Positions 44,927 to 53,510 of a stretch of DNA of 64,000 bases are shown here, piece by piece. A model generated the notes under the pieces. The model searched no databases. It was given only the letters and a program-made list of their open reading frames with translations, and had not been told where the DNA came from. The DNA lies in the NCBI GenBank assembly GCA_947498595.1, contig CANMKX010000006.1, positions 142,517-206,516 of the forward strand. The letters run 5' to 3'. The number at the start of each line of letters is the position of its first letter. The first letter of the stretch is position 1. This DNA comes from an uncultured Aquimarina sp. GTDB lineage: Bacteria; Bacteroidota; Bacteroidia; Flavobacteriales; Flavobacteriaceae. A program made the translations under genes and the position numbers.

Positions 44927-45547
44927 TTGGAATTAACAAGACTCTTTTTAATCACTTTTTTTTCAGCACTTCTAGGGGTGGTGCCACCAGGATTAGTTAA
45001 TATGACTGTGGCAAAAACATGTCTAGAACGAGGTAAAAAAAGTGGGGTTTTTGTAGCCGTTGGAGCATCTGTAGTGGTGTTGGTACAAGCGTTATTAGCT
45101 ATTTTATTAGCTAAATATATATTTAACAACCCTTTTGTTCGAAATATTTTACTTAGAGCAGGAGGCGTTGTATTCTTGTTGATGGCTATATATTTTTTTG
45201 TAAAAGCTAAAAAGAAAAGCCCTAAAGTTAAAACATATAAAAATGGAAAAACCAAAAGTTTCTTTAAGGGAGTAATGGTTTCTCTTTTAAATATCTTGCC
45301 AATACCTTTTTTCTGTGCAATAGGAGCTGCACTTCATGTAACATATGATTTAGTTAATGTATCAGCATTTATTTTAGCAGCCTCATTAGGAACATTTGCA
45401 ACCTTATATTTATATGTACTATCTTTTCTTAAGATAGAAAATAAGACAGCTAAATTTACCAAATACTCTAATTATTTTATGGGAGTATTAATGTTAGTTT
45501 TAGTGATAGTAACCTTAGCAAGAATATTTGTTTCTGATGCTATTTGA
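44927..45547 (+). CDS. LysE-family amino-acid exporter (TTG start)
   Basis: 206-residue membrane protein with about six helices. The opening LFLITFFSALLGVVPPGLVNMTVAKTCLERG resembles the LysE/RhtB family, in which the PPGP-type turn after helix 1 is conserved. Family members export amino acids. The only usable start near the conserved N-terminus is TTG at 44927; no ATG or GTG precedes it after trmB. Third gene behind trmB; the alkyltransferase-like gene begins 11 bases after its stop. Confidence 0.82.
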   Translation: MELTRLFLITFFSALLGVVPPGLVNMTVAKTCLERGKKSGVFVAVGASVVVLVQALLAILLAKYIFNNPFVRNILLRAGGVVFLLMAIYFFVKAKKKSPKVKTYKNGKTKSFFKGVMVSLLNILPIPFFCAIGAALHVTYDLVNVSAFILAASLGTFATLYLYVLSFLKIENKTAKFTKYSNYFMGVLMLVLVIVTLARIFVSDAI

Positions 45548-45558
45548 TTAAATAAAAT

Positions 45559-45897
45559 ATGTTAGAAAAGAAAGAAGATAATTTTTTTGATAGAGTGTAT
45601 GAAGTGGCTAAATTAATTCCCTTCGGAAGAGTTACATCATATGGAGCAATAGCAAAATATTTAGGAGCAGCAAGAAGTGCACGTATGGTTGGTTGGGCTA
45701 TGAATGCATCAGGGAGTCAAGAAGATGTTCCTGCGCATAGAGTTGTTAATCGAAAAGGAATGCTTTCTGGGAAACATCATTTTGAAGGAACAAATTTAAT
45801 GCAACAACTACTAGAGAGTGAAGATGTAGAAGTGGAAGATAATATGGTAGTGGATTTTCAACGTTTATTTTGGGATCCTATGAAAGAATTAGAATAA
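45559..45897 (+). CDS. Alkyltransferase-like protein (ATL/MGMT fold)
   Basis: 112-residue DNA-repair protein with the MGMT DNA-binding domain: IPFGRVTSYGAIAKYLGAARSARMVG. The methyl-acceptor motif PCHRV is here VPAHRVVN, with Ala replacing the reactive cysteine. It therefore cannot accept alkyl groups but, like E. coli and Schizosaccharomyces Atl proteins, could bind O6-alkylguanine and flag it for nucleotide excision repair. C-terminal LFWDPMKELE. Probably cotranscribed with trmB and the LysE-type gene. Confidence 0.9.
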   Translation: MLEKKEDNFFDRVYEVAKLIPFGRVTSYGAIAKYLGAARSARMVGWAMNASGSQEDVPAHRVVNRKGMLSGKHHFEGTNLMQQLLESEDVEVEDNMVVDFQRLFWDPMKELE

Positions 45898-46264
45898 AGC
45901 ATACTCTTCAAAACGAATAAAACTAAAAATAGAACTTCTTAATAGACAAGATAGATAAAAAAATAATCAGCAATTAGGTTAAAATTCGATAAAAAGCTTG
46001 AGTGCTGAAAATTGAAAAACAATTTCCTTAGATATAAACATAGCCTCTTTTGTTTTTCTTTAGATAAAAAATCATCAATTATAGAAAATAAAGCATAGCA
46101 TAAATTATTTCAAAAAAAATGAAGAAATCTAATAGCGATGTATTTAAGAACAAAATTTAAGTATAAATCATTTCGATTTAGCAACTTCATAATCTAAATT
46201 ATTCAAGTTATCTTTGTAGGCAAACTAGAGTATAAATTCTTGTTTTAGCAAAAGAAAAAGCGTG
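45898..46264. other. Intergenic stretch with mrp promoter, otherwise featureless
   Basis: About 370 AT-rich bases with no open reading frame resembling a protein and no strong hairpin. The only signal I can support is TATCTTTG at 46209-46216 ahead of mrp. Confidence 0.5.
46209..46216 (+). promoter_or_regulatory. -7 promoter element for mrp
   Basis: TATCTTTG fits TAnnTTTG and lies 49 bases before the mrp ATG. Confidence 0.55.
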
Positions 46265-47401
46265 ATGAAAATTGATAAAAAAGAAATTCTAGCGGCGCTA
46301 GAAACCATTACAGTTGCAGGAGAAGGAAAGAATATGGTAGAGAGTGGTGCAATAAAAAATGTGATCACTTTTGGAGATGAAGTAATTGTAGATATAGTTC
46401 TTACTACACCAGCAATGCATATTCGTAAAAGAGCCGAAGTTGATATATTAAAAGTAATACACGAAAAAGTGTATGAAAAAGCAAAGGTGAAAATAAACGT
46501 AAAAGTAGAAGCGCCTGTACAAAATAAACCACAAGAAATAAAAGGGAAACCGATTCCTGGAATCAAAAATATTATAGCAGTAGCATCAGGAAAAGGAGGA
46601 GTTGGTAAATCTACAGTAACCTCTAACTTAGCGGTTACACTAGCAAAAATGGGATTTAAGGTAGGACTACTAGACGCGGATGTTTATGGACCTTCTGCAC
46701 CTATTATGTTTGATGTAGAAAGAGAGCGACCATTATCTGTAAAAGTAGATGGAAAATCAAAGATGAAACCTATAGAAAGCTATGGAGTACAAATTTTATC
46801 GATAGGTTTCTTTACTCAACCCGACCAAGCAGTTGTATGGAGAGGACCTATGGCAGCCAAAGCTTTAAATCAAATGATATTTGATGCAGCATGGGGAGAA
46901 CTAGATTTTCTATTATTAGATCTGCCACCAGGAACAGGGGATATTCATTTATCTATAATGCAATCGTTACCAATAACAGGAGCTGTAATTGTAAGTACAC
47001 CTCAGAATGTAGCATTAGCAGATGCTAAAAAAGGAGTAGCGATGTTTCAACAAGATAGTATAAATGTACCTGTGCTAGGTATTATAGAGAATATGGCTTA
47101 TTTTACGCCGGATGAATTACCAAATAATAAATATCATATTTTTGGTAAAGATGGGGCTAGAAATTTAGCAGAAGACTTAAAGGTACCTTTCTTAGGAGAG
47201 TTGCCATTGGTACAAAGCATTAGAGAGGCAGGAGACGTAGGTAGACCAGCAGCAATGCAAATGGAAACTCCTACAGCAATCGCTTTTGAAGAAATTACTA
47301 GAAGCGTAGTAGAAGAAGTTGTAGAACGTAATGAAAGTTTACCACCTACAGAAGCGATAAAAATAACAACAATGGCAGGATGCTCTGCAGCGAAAAAATA
47401 A
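46265..47401 (+). CDS. mrp: Mrp/ApbC iron-sulfur cluster carrier ATPase
   Basis: 378-residue P-loop protein that carries and transfers [4Fe-4S] clusters. Residues about 1-85 are a MIP18-like (DUF59) domain, followed after a linker by VASGKGGVGKSTVTSNLAVT with the deviant Walker A, LLDADVYGPSAPIMF, LDLPPGTGDIHLS, and VIVSTPQNVALADAKKG. The bridging CxxC seen in many ApbC proteins is not clear; the C-terminal MAGCSAAKK has one cysteine. Start at ATG 46265 rather than the GTG at 46262. The Nfu-domain gene follows after 9 bases, so both form an iron-sulfur maturation unit. Confidence 0.95.
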   Translation: MKIDKKEILAALETITVAGEGKNMVESGAIKNVITFGDEVIVDIVLTTPAMHIRKRAEVDILKVIHEKVYEKAKVKINVKVEAPVQNKPQEIKGKPIPGIKNIIAVASGKGGVGKSTVTSNLAVTLAKMGFKVGLLDADVYGPSAPIMFDVERERPLSVKVDGKSKMKPIESYGVQILSIGFFTQPDQAVVWRGPMAAKALNQMIFDAAWGELDFLLLDLPPGTGDIHLSIMQSLPITGAVIVSTPQNVALADAKKGVAMFQQDSINVPVLGIIENMAYFTPDELPNNKYHIFGKDGARNLAEDLKVPFLGELPLVQSIREAGDVGRPAAMQMETPTAIAFEEITRSVVEEVVERNESLPPTEAIKITTMAGCSAAKK

Positions 47402-47410
47402 AATAGGAAA

Positions 47411-47650
47411 ATGACATCAGAGGAATTAAAATTAAATGTAGAAAAAGCATTAGATGAAATCAGACCTTTTTTGAAAAATGATGGAGGAGATATCTCTCTA
47501 ATAGCAATAGAAGATGATAAGCTGGTAAAAGTGCAACTTGAAGGAGCTTGTGTTGGATGTAGTGTGAATCAAATGACTCTTAAGTCAGGAGTGGAGATGA
47601 CAATCAAAAAATACGCGCCACAAATAGAAAAAGTAATCAATATAGAATAA
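47411..47650 (+). CDS. Nfu-domain iron-sulfur protein
   Basis: 79-residue protein equal to the C-terminal Nfu domain. It has RPFLKNDGGDISLIAIEDD and the cluster-binding GACVGCSVNQMTLKSGVE, with the CxxC pair. Nfu proteins scaffold or deliver 4Fe-4S clusters. It lacks the HesB-like N-domain of NfuA. Directly downstream of mrp and converging on the metallophosphoesterase gene (5-base gap). Confidence 0.92.
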   Translation: MTSEELKLNVEKALDEIRPFLKNDGGDISLIAIEDDKLVKVQLEGACVGCSVNQMTLKSGVEMTIKKYAPQIEKVINIE

Positions 47651-47655
47651 CTCTA

Positions 47656-48552
47656 CTATTTGGACATATATGAAGATAATTTTTGAGGCCCTTCAAGAGG
47701 AACTCGAATAATCTTTAAAGTACCGTCATTAGTAGTGGCTATTTGCCATTTGATTAAAGTGATACATCCATGTTCTATTTCAATACCAGTAATAGAACGT
47801 GGATGGACACAACTACCATCGTTAAAAAGAGGGGTTTTATTAACTTCAGGAAAACGAGGCCTATGTGTATGCCCAATAATTGTTAAGATATTATTATTGC
47901 TTTTTATCCATTCTTTTATTCTTCTTTCTACTTTAATCGTTTCCTTATAATTTTTTGCAGGACTTGTTGGATCCGCAATACCAACAATTTGTAATGGTTT
48001 CCATAAAATACGAACCATAAAACGATTGATTCTCCACCCAACATAATTCATGAAATCAGCTTGATGTCCATGTAATAAAAAAAGCTCTTGAGCAGTATCC
48101 TTGTGTTTAAGAATAAGAGCTTCGTGATATTTTATATCAGGAAAAAGAGGAACATCTTCTCCCGTTTTAGGCTCAAAATAATTACTGAGATGTTTTTTTA
48201 CATATTTAGGATTACCCCAAACCATATCGTGATTACCCCAAATCATTTTTAAACGATTATCATTATAAAAATCTCTTAAAGTTAAATAAACATTTTTATG
48301 AGTATTAAAAATAGTCTTGAACTCTAGATTTTCCCATAGCTCATCTCCATCGCCTAGTTCACAATATGTAAAATCATTGTTGTAATAATGCTGAATAGCA
48401 TGATAATAAATATTACGATTATTAGCGAAATCATCAGCAAAACTATTATCTCCTCTATGGCAATCACTAAATAGAATGAATTTTGAAGAATCATCAAAAG
48501 TTATAGTATGTGCATTTTTATATGCGCGATCAAGACGAGTTTGAGAAGACAT
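47656..48552 (-). CDS. Metallophosphoesterase
   Basis: 298-residue calcineurin-like phosphoesterase. All metal motifs are present: FILFSDCHRGD (Asp-x-His), CELGDGDELWEN (GDxx), MIWGNHDMVWG (GNHD), LLHGHQADF and ILTIIGHTHRPRFPE (GHxH). The protein lacks a membrane segment. LpxH-type or YkuE-type hydrolases are the nearest relatives by layout; the substrate is unresolved. Converges with the Nfu-domain gene. Confidence 0.9.
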   Translation of the reverse strand: MSSQTRLDRAYKNAHTITFDDSSKFILFSDCHRGDNSFADDFANNRNIYYHAIQHYYNNDFTYCELGDGDELWENLEFKTIFNTHKNVYLTLRDFYNDNRLKMIWGNHDMVWGNPKYVKKHLSNYFEPKTGEDVPLFPDIKYHEALILKHKDTAQELFLLHGHQADFMNYVGWRINRFMVRILWKPLQIVGIADPTSPAKNYKETIKVERRIKEWIKSNNNILTIIGHTHRPRFPEVNKTPLFNDGSCVHPRSITGIEIEHGCITLIKWQIATTNDGTLKIIRVPLEGPQKLSSYMSK

Positions 48553-48745
48553 GAGATATAACTTAAAATTAATTGAAAAAAGATAAAGATATCAAAAAAC
48601 GGAAATCTTTTTCATTTTAATATACAGATAATCTATAGTGAAGATTAGATAGATAGAAAGAAGGGAGCTAATGTAATGTGACATAGTTCTTATTTTATAA
48701 TAGGAAGGGCATTTATTTTTAAGAAAAATAAATGTACAGTAAGAT

Positions 48746-49582
48746 ATGAAAACACTACGCTATGGAGCAAAAGGAGATGAAGTTCTTTTATTGAAAAAGG
48801 CTTTAATGGAAAAAAAATATTTATTAAATCTGACTCGTTTTTTTGATGAACAAACAAAAGAAACGGTTATTACTTTTCAAAAAAATAATGATTTAGTACC
48901 TGATGGAATTGTAGGTCCGAAAACATGGGGAAAACTAGGAGAAAGCAAAGAAGTAAAGATATCTATAACCAATAAAAAAATAACAGAAAAGGATATCATT
49001 GATTTCGCAACTAAATATGATTTAGAAAAAGCAGTAGTAAAAGCAGTTGCTAAAATAGAAAGTAATGGAAAAGGATTTTTAAAAGATGGAAGGCCTAGAA
49101 TTCTCTTTGAAGGACATGTTTTTTGGAGAGAACTAGAACGAAAAAAGATAGATCCTTCAAATTTTATTTCAGAAGAGACAAAAAATGTTCTATATCAAAA
49201 ATGGACAAAGAAGTATTACAAAGGAGGAATAGGAGAATATTTAAGAGTAGAAAAAGCAGCAGGAATATCAGAAGATTCAAGAGTGCATGAAGCAGCTTAT
49301 AATTCTGCCTCATGGGGAGGATTTCAAATCTTAGGGTATCATTATAAAAAGCTAGGATATGAATCTATAGATCAATTTGTAGCTAAAATGTATGAACATG
49401 AACGTGAACATTTAAAAGCATTCGGTTTATTTATTAATAACAAGCAACACAAAGGTCAATCATTGATAGGTTGGTTGCGAGAAAAAAACTGGGCAAAATT
49501 TGCCGAAGGATATAACGGAAGTGCTTATAAGAAAAATAGGTATGATGAAAAACTAGAAGAAGCATATCAAAAATATATATAA
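48746..49582 (+). CDS. N-acetylmuramidase with peptidoglycan-binding domain
   Basis: 278-residue cell-wall hydrolase without a signal peptide. Residues 1-65 are a PG-binding_1 repeat (TLRYGAKGDEVLLLKKALMEKKY ... NDLVPDGIVGPKTWGKLG); residues about 85-278 match the N-acetylmuramidase family (VVKAVAKIESNGKGFLKDGRPRILFEGHVFWREL, with Glu in KIESNG as the likely catalytic residue; SWGGFQILGYHYKKLGY). Absence of a signal peptide and its place upstream of tssD suggest a type VI cargo or spike-associated lysozyme, or a phage-like origin. Confidence 0.88.
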   Translation: MKTLRYGAKGDEVLLLKKALMEKKYLLNLTRFFDEQTKETVITFQKNNDLVPDGIVGPKTWGKLGESKEVKISITNKKITEKDIIDFATKYDLEKAVVKAVAKIESNGKGFLKDGRPRILFEGHVFWRELERKKIDPSNFISEETKNVLYQKWTKKYYKGGIGEYLRVEKAAGISEDSRVHEAAYNSASWGGFQILGYHYKKLGYESIDQFVAKMYEHEREHLKAFGLFINNKQHKGQSLIGWLREKNWAKFAEGYNGSAYKKNRYDEKLEEAYQKYI

Positions 49583-50167
49583 ATGAACAATTAACTTTTT
49601 ATAGACAAGAGTATATAAAGTAATCTGTTATATGCTCTTGTTTATGGAAATAGAATTATAAAAGCTGAAGTAACTACTTTTATTGAAGCAATTTTATGCA
49701 CTGAAAAATAATTAGAAATACAAGTTTTGTAAAAATAATTATAGAGAGTTTAAAAAAGTAGAGAATCTTCATTAAGAATGATAAATAAAATAGCTAACCG
49801 ATAACAATGTATAAACCGTAATTATTTTATGGTGATACCACGTATTTTTGCAATTGCCTTAAAATCTTGTTATTAAAGACTAGTATTAATCTTTTATGCC
49901 GTATTTTTATTCTAAAGAAAATGACATTTTAGAATCTTTTTCCTTCTTATAAAATAAACTGTCGTAGTTATTAATGATACATTACAAATCTTTGTATGTT
50001 TTTTCATAACTTTTAGATAATTTCAATTATCTATTGTTTGTTTATTCTTTTTGATAGAAATCTTCTTCACTGTCATTTGATAGAATCACTTTATATTTTT
50101 TAATACTAGTCCTAAAAAATATAAAGACTATAAATCAATTAATTCATTACATAAAAAATCAAAAATT
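49583..50167 (+). promoter_or_regulatory. Long tssD leader region
   Basis: 585 bases without a protein-like frame. A terminator for the muramidase gene is at 49605-49641. TATTTTTG at 49843-49850 fits the -7 element and is kept in the second copy of this region (61273-61280), so transcription of tssD may begin there, leaving a leader of about 310 bases. The stretch from 49806 to the ATG is repeated, diverged, at 61236-61549. Confidence 0.55.
49605..49643 (+). terminator. Terminator after the muramidase gene
   Basis: Arms ACAAGAGTATATA (49605-49617) and TATATGCTCTTGT (49629-49641) pair with one G-T wobble, followed by TTATGG. Confidence 0.7.
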
Positions 50168-50226
50168 ATGGGATCATTTAGAGCCTCTTTAGAAATCGGT
50201 GGAAAAGAATTTGATGTATTATATTC
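49806..50226 (+). repeat. Direct repeat copy 1: tssD leader and first codons
   Basis: From AATGTATAAACC to the codons for LYS of tssD, this segment is homologous along its length, with small indels, to 61236-61608, in the same orientation and 11.4 kb apart. Shared landmarks include GTATTTTTATTCTAAA and TTTATATTTTTTAATACTA, and in the coding part MGSFRASLEIGGKEF versus MGSFRVSLETGGKEF. Confidence 0.85.
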
Positions 50227-50566
50227 TGAATATGTTTTCAGTAGAGATACAGATAAAAAAGGAAAAGTTTCTTCAGGAGTATTTGGAGGTAGAATCACAG
50301 TAGAGATCGAGTCAACTGCAGATACGTCTGTTATTGAAGCGATGTTAAACAGTCAATTCAAATCTACTGAAGGGAAAGTTGTTTACAAGAAAACAGACGA
50401 AGATGCAAAAATGAAAGAGATCGAATTCAAAAATGCATACATCGTATACTACAAAGAAATTTTAGACGTAAACAATGGTATGCCAATGAAAATTCGTTTC
50501 ACATTATCAGCAGAAGAAATGTCTGTAGGAAATGCTGCAATCGATAACCGTTGGCCAGTAGCTTAG
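50168..50566 (+). CDS. tssD: TssD (Hcp-type T6SS tube protein, subtype iii)
   Basis: 132-residue protein of the Bacteroidetes Hcp family TssD, which stacks as hexameric rings to form the inner tube of type VI secretion. It starts MGSFRASLEIGGKEFDVLYS and has GGRITVEIES, DTSVIEAML, and ends FTLSAEEMSVGNAAIDNRWP, the usual family pattern. Codons are less AT-biased than neighbours (CGT, AAC, TAC), as in highly expressed genes. It lies between the muramidase and vgrG; two hairpins follow. Confidence 0.93.
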   Translation: MGSFRASLEIGGKEFDVLYSEYVFSRDTDKKGKVSSGVFGGRITVEIESTADTSVIEAMLNSQFKSTEGKVVYKKTDEDAKMKEIEFKNAYIVYYKEILDVNNGMPMKIRFTLSAEEMSVGNAAIDNRWPVA

Positions 50567-50576
50567 TTATTCTAGG

Positions 50577-50600
50577 TAACATTACTTTTTAGTAAGGTTA
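50577..50600 (+). other. First hairpin between tssD and vgrG
   Basis: TAACATTACT (50577-50586) pairs with AGTAAGGTTA (50591-50600), one mismatch, directly after the tssD stop. Together with the next hairpin it could limit transcription into vgrG. Confidence 0.5.
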
Positions 50601-50619
50601 TCTACTATAATTAAAAAAT

Positions 50620-50662
50620 CGTATGCAATCTTTATATATTCAGTAAGGATTGCATACGGTAG
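50620..50662 (+). terminator. Second hairpin between tssD and vgrG, possible partial terminator
   Basis: CGTATGCAATC (50620-50630) and GATTGCATACG (50648-50658) pair perfectly; T-rich sequence (50668 on) follows after a few bases. Likely lowers vgrG expression relative to tssD. Confidence 0.6.
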
Positions 50663-50701
50663 TATACTTTTTATTCTATCATCTAATCAATACCTATCAT
50701 C

Positions 50702-52516
50702 ATGATAAAGCCCAAAACTTCTATCAGTATCAATGGGGAATTTCTCTATACATTTGAGCAAATTACCTTAAACCAATCTATTAATGAACATCATTTTTTT
50801 AGTGTTATTGTCGATTATGACAGTATAGAAACACAAGGAGGGCATACATTAGATGCTTCTAAAAAATGGTTGGGTAAATCAGTTGTCATTAATTTTAATG
50901 AGATGGAATTTGTTGGAGTGATCACTAGTATCAAGCTCCGACACGATAACGGGTATGATGGTAAACTTGTGATAAGTGGGTATTCTAAAACTATTTTGTT
51001 AGAAAGTAAACCACATATGCATTCTTGGTTGCATACATCATTAAAGAGTATCGTTACAGATACAGTTAATGCAGCAGGTATTGAAGCACAAATAGCACCA
51101 TTATTTACTTCCGAAATTGAATACCAAGCGCAATATCAAGAAAGCCATTTTAAGTTCATACAACGCATGGCAAAGCAATATAATGAGTGGTTATATTATG
51201 ATGGAGTAAAATTAATATTTGGAAAACCAAGCTTAGAAGCTCCTATTACTGTAGAATATGGTGCAGATATGGATACGATTAATATCGCCATAGAAACGAT
51301 TGCTAGTGGAATCACTAATTTCACTTATAATTCACTGGATGATAGCATAAACGAATCAACAACCAAAGGAGAAATCGTTGGGCTGAACGAATTAGGGAAC
51401 TATGCTTTCGAAACTTCAAAAGAATTGTACCCTATCAATACTACCGATCATAGCATCACAAGAACAAAAGATAAAAGTGAGATTGATAGGATTAATAAAA
51501 ATAAGCAAGCCAGTACACTTGCCAAAGCAAACGTACTCACAGGAACGAGTACCAAACAAGGACTAACTGTTGGTACAGTGATCAAAGTAACGTCGGCTCG
51601 ATATACCAACGGAAGCTTTGATGTTAAAAATTATGGAGAATACATTATTACGAAAATCAGGCATGAAGCTACAGGCTTAAGTGAATATACCAATAGCTTT
51701 GAAGCCATTGCTTCAGGAATAGAAATCTTACCAGAACCTGAAGTAGTATTACCAGAATCTCATCCGCAAGTTGCTACGGTATTGTCTAATGATGATCCCA
51801 AACAAAAAGGACGAGTACAAGTACAGTTTCTATGGCAAGCCAAAGAAATGAGAAGTTCTTGGATACGAGTAATGACCAATGATGCAGGTAGCAGTCAACT
51901 ACATGCACAAAATAGAGGAAGTGTTTTCATTCCAGAGGTTGGCGATCAAGTAATGGTGGGGTTCCGTTATAATGATCCTAATCGACCTTTTGTGATGGGA
52001 AGTTTATTTAATGGAACTACAGGAGCAGGAGGAAGAAGTGAGAATAATTATAAAAGTATTATTACACGAAGTGGGCATACGATTGAGTTTAATGATACCG
52101 ATCGTAGAGAAAGTATTACTATAAAAGATAAAAAAGGAAATCATTTTATTATAGATACGAAAGAAGAAACCATCACGATTAACGCGTTGAAAAGTATTAA
52201 TCTTACTGCCGGTGAAGATATAAGTTTATCAGCGGGGAGGAATATTTTAATGGATGCTGGTGAAAATATGCGTAATAACTCAGGTAAAGATATGATCTCT
52301 AATGTAGGAGAGAATTGTTCTATTTCTATTACAGAGAACTTTGATTTGAAAGCTAAAAATTCTATGGAAATTACTGAAAAAGAGAAAACAGTAATAGCAC
52401 AAGAAGTTTTAGAAAATGCAGAAAAAATCAGAATAGAAAGTTCTAAAGAAAATATGGAATTGGTGTCTTCGAAGCAAGTAGATATACAAGCAAATGACAA
52501 AATAAAACTTTTCTAA
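50702..52516 (+). CDS. vgrG: VgrG spike protein of type VI secretion
   Basis: 604-residue spike protein. Residues about 1-345 are the gp27-like base (LNQSINEHHFFSVIVDYD, YQESHFKFIQRMAKQYNEWLYYD); about 360-450 is the OB-fold gp5-like domain (HPQVATVLSNDDPKQKGRVQVQ, FIPEVGDQVMVGFRYNDPNRPFVMGSLFNG); the rest is a beta-helix with short repeats (DISLSAGRNILMDAGENMRNNSGKDMISN). No C-terminal enzymatic extension, so toxins are loaded separately. The 322-residue gene follows after 23 bases. It works with TssD and the PAAR-like tip. Confidence 0.95.
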   Translation: MIKPKTSISINGEFLYTFEQITLNQSINEHHFFSVIVDYDSIETQGGHTLDASKKWLGKSVVINFNEMEFVGVITSIKLRHDNGYDGKLVISGYSKTILLESKPHMHSWLHTSLKSIVTDTVNAAGIEAQIAPLFTSEIEYQAQYQESHFKFIQRMAKQYNEWLYYDGVKLIFGKPSLEAPITVEYGADMDTINIAIETIASGITNFTYNSLDDSINESTTKGEIVGLNELGNYAFETSKELYPINTTDHSITRTKDKSEIDRINKNKQASTLAKANVLTGTSTKQGLTVGTVIKVTSARYTNGSFDVKNYGEYIITKIRHEATGLSEYTNSFEAIASGIEILPEPEVVLPESHPQVATVLSNDDPKQKGRVQVQFLWQAKEMRSSWIRVMTNDAGSSQLHAQNRGSVFIPEVGDQVMVGFRYNDPNRPFVMGSLFNGTTGAGGRSENNYKSIITRSGHTIEFNDTDRRESITIKDKKGNHFIIDTKEETITINALKSINLTAGEDISLSAGRNILMDAGENMRNNSGKDMISNVGENCSISITENFDLKAKNSMEITEKEKTVIAQEVLENAEKIRIESSKENMELVSSKQVDIQANDKIKLF

Positions 52517-52539
52517 AAATAGTTTCATTTTTTGTTAAT

Positions 52540-53508
52540 ATGTTAAACGATAAAGTGGCATCTAGAATTAATTCATATTGGTATAACCCCGAAGAATTAA
52601 AAAGAACTTATGGGGTGATCTTAAATACTGAAGATAGTTCTAAGAAAAGTAAAATGCAAGTGCATTATGAAATTGAAGTGCTTTTAGTCAAAAAAAGAAT
52701 AGATAATAGCTTTGTTTTCGAACTACGAAAAAAAGAAGTTTTTATTAATGAGAAACGACCTAATTTATTCTTTGATACGTTGGCAGATCAATGTGGCAAA
52801 GTAATATATCCAATTAAAGTTTTGGTAAGCCCTTATGGTGAGGTAATTAAAGTTTTTAATCATAAAGAGATAAAAGATCGTTGGAGTCAACAACGAATAT
52901 TATTAGAAAAGCGCTACAAAGGAGATGAAGTAACCTTAATGCTTGATCAAATGAGTATAGCAATTAATAGTTTTCAAAAAATAAATACAATTATAAAAGA
53001 AGATTGGTTTTTTACGCTCTTTTTTAATTCAATACATGGAGGATATGGCCGTCCCATGCACAAAGTAATACAACCATTAGCTGTTTTCCCATATAGCCCA
53101 CCAGTTCTTTTTGAAGTAATACAAACAGTTAGAGAAGATATAAAAAGAAAAGGAGTTCTCATTTATGAACAAAAAGGGCATTGTGTAGATGAGAGGAATG
53201 AGAAAGAAATGAAAAGAGGAAAACGTATTTCATTCTTTCAAAAAAATGGAAATGAAAAAGTAAAAGGAAGTATAGCTATTGATTATGAAATTTATAAAGA
53301 TTCTTCTGTATTTGATGCTATTAGAGGAAGTAGTATGCTGAAATTTTCCTCAGGAAATTCAAAAAAAGTTTCAGTTGAAATCTATAATTTAAAAAATAAA
53401 ATTCCCAAAACCTCTTTAGAAAAAGAAATCCAAAATGAAGAAATAGAAAATAATAATCCCAAGCCTAAAAAGCATTATTCTCTTTTTGGAAGGCGTAAAA
53501 AAAGATAA
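52540..53508 (+). CDS. Hypothetical protein between VgrG and PAAR effector; adaptor candidate
   Basis: 322-residue soluble protein without signal peptide or membrane segment; the end is Lys/Arg-rich (KPKKHYSLFGRRKKR). I do not recognise the family. It has a mixed alpha/beta character (PNLFFDTLADQCGKVIYPIKVLVSPYGEV, RWSQQRILLEKRYKGDEVTLMLDQM) and is placed exactly between vgrG and the PAAR-like effector (2-base gap). That is the position of effector chaperones/adaptors such as DUF4123 or DUF1795 proteins in other T6SS clusters. The analogous role here is inferred from position only. Confidence 0.75.
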   Translation: MLNDKVASRINSYWYNPEELKRTYGVILNTEDSSKKSKMQVHYEIEVLLVKKRIDNSFVFELRKKEVFINEKRPNLFFDTLADQCGKVIYPIKVLVSPYGEVIKVFNHKEIKDRWSQQRILLEKRYKGDEVTLMLDQMSIAINSFQKINTIIKEDWFFTLFFNSIHGGYGRPMHKVIQPLAVFPYSPPVLFEVIQTVREDIKRKGVLIYEQKGHCVDERNEKEMKRGKRISFFQKNGNEKVKGSIAIDYEIYKDSSVFDAIRGSSMLKFSSGNSKKVSVEIYNLKNKIPKTSLEKEIQNEEIENNNPKPKKHYSLFGRRKKR

Positions 53509-53510
53509 CT

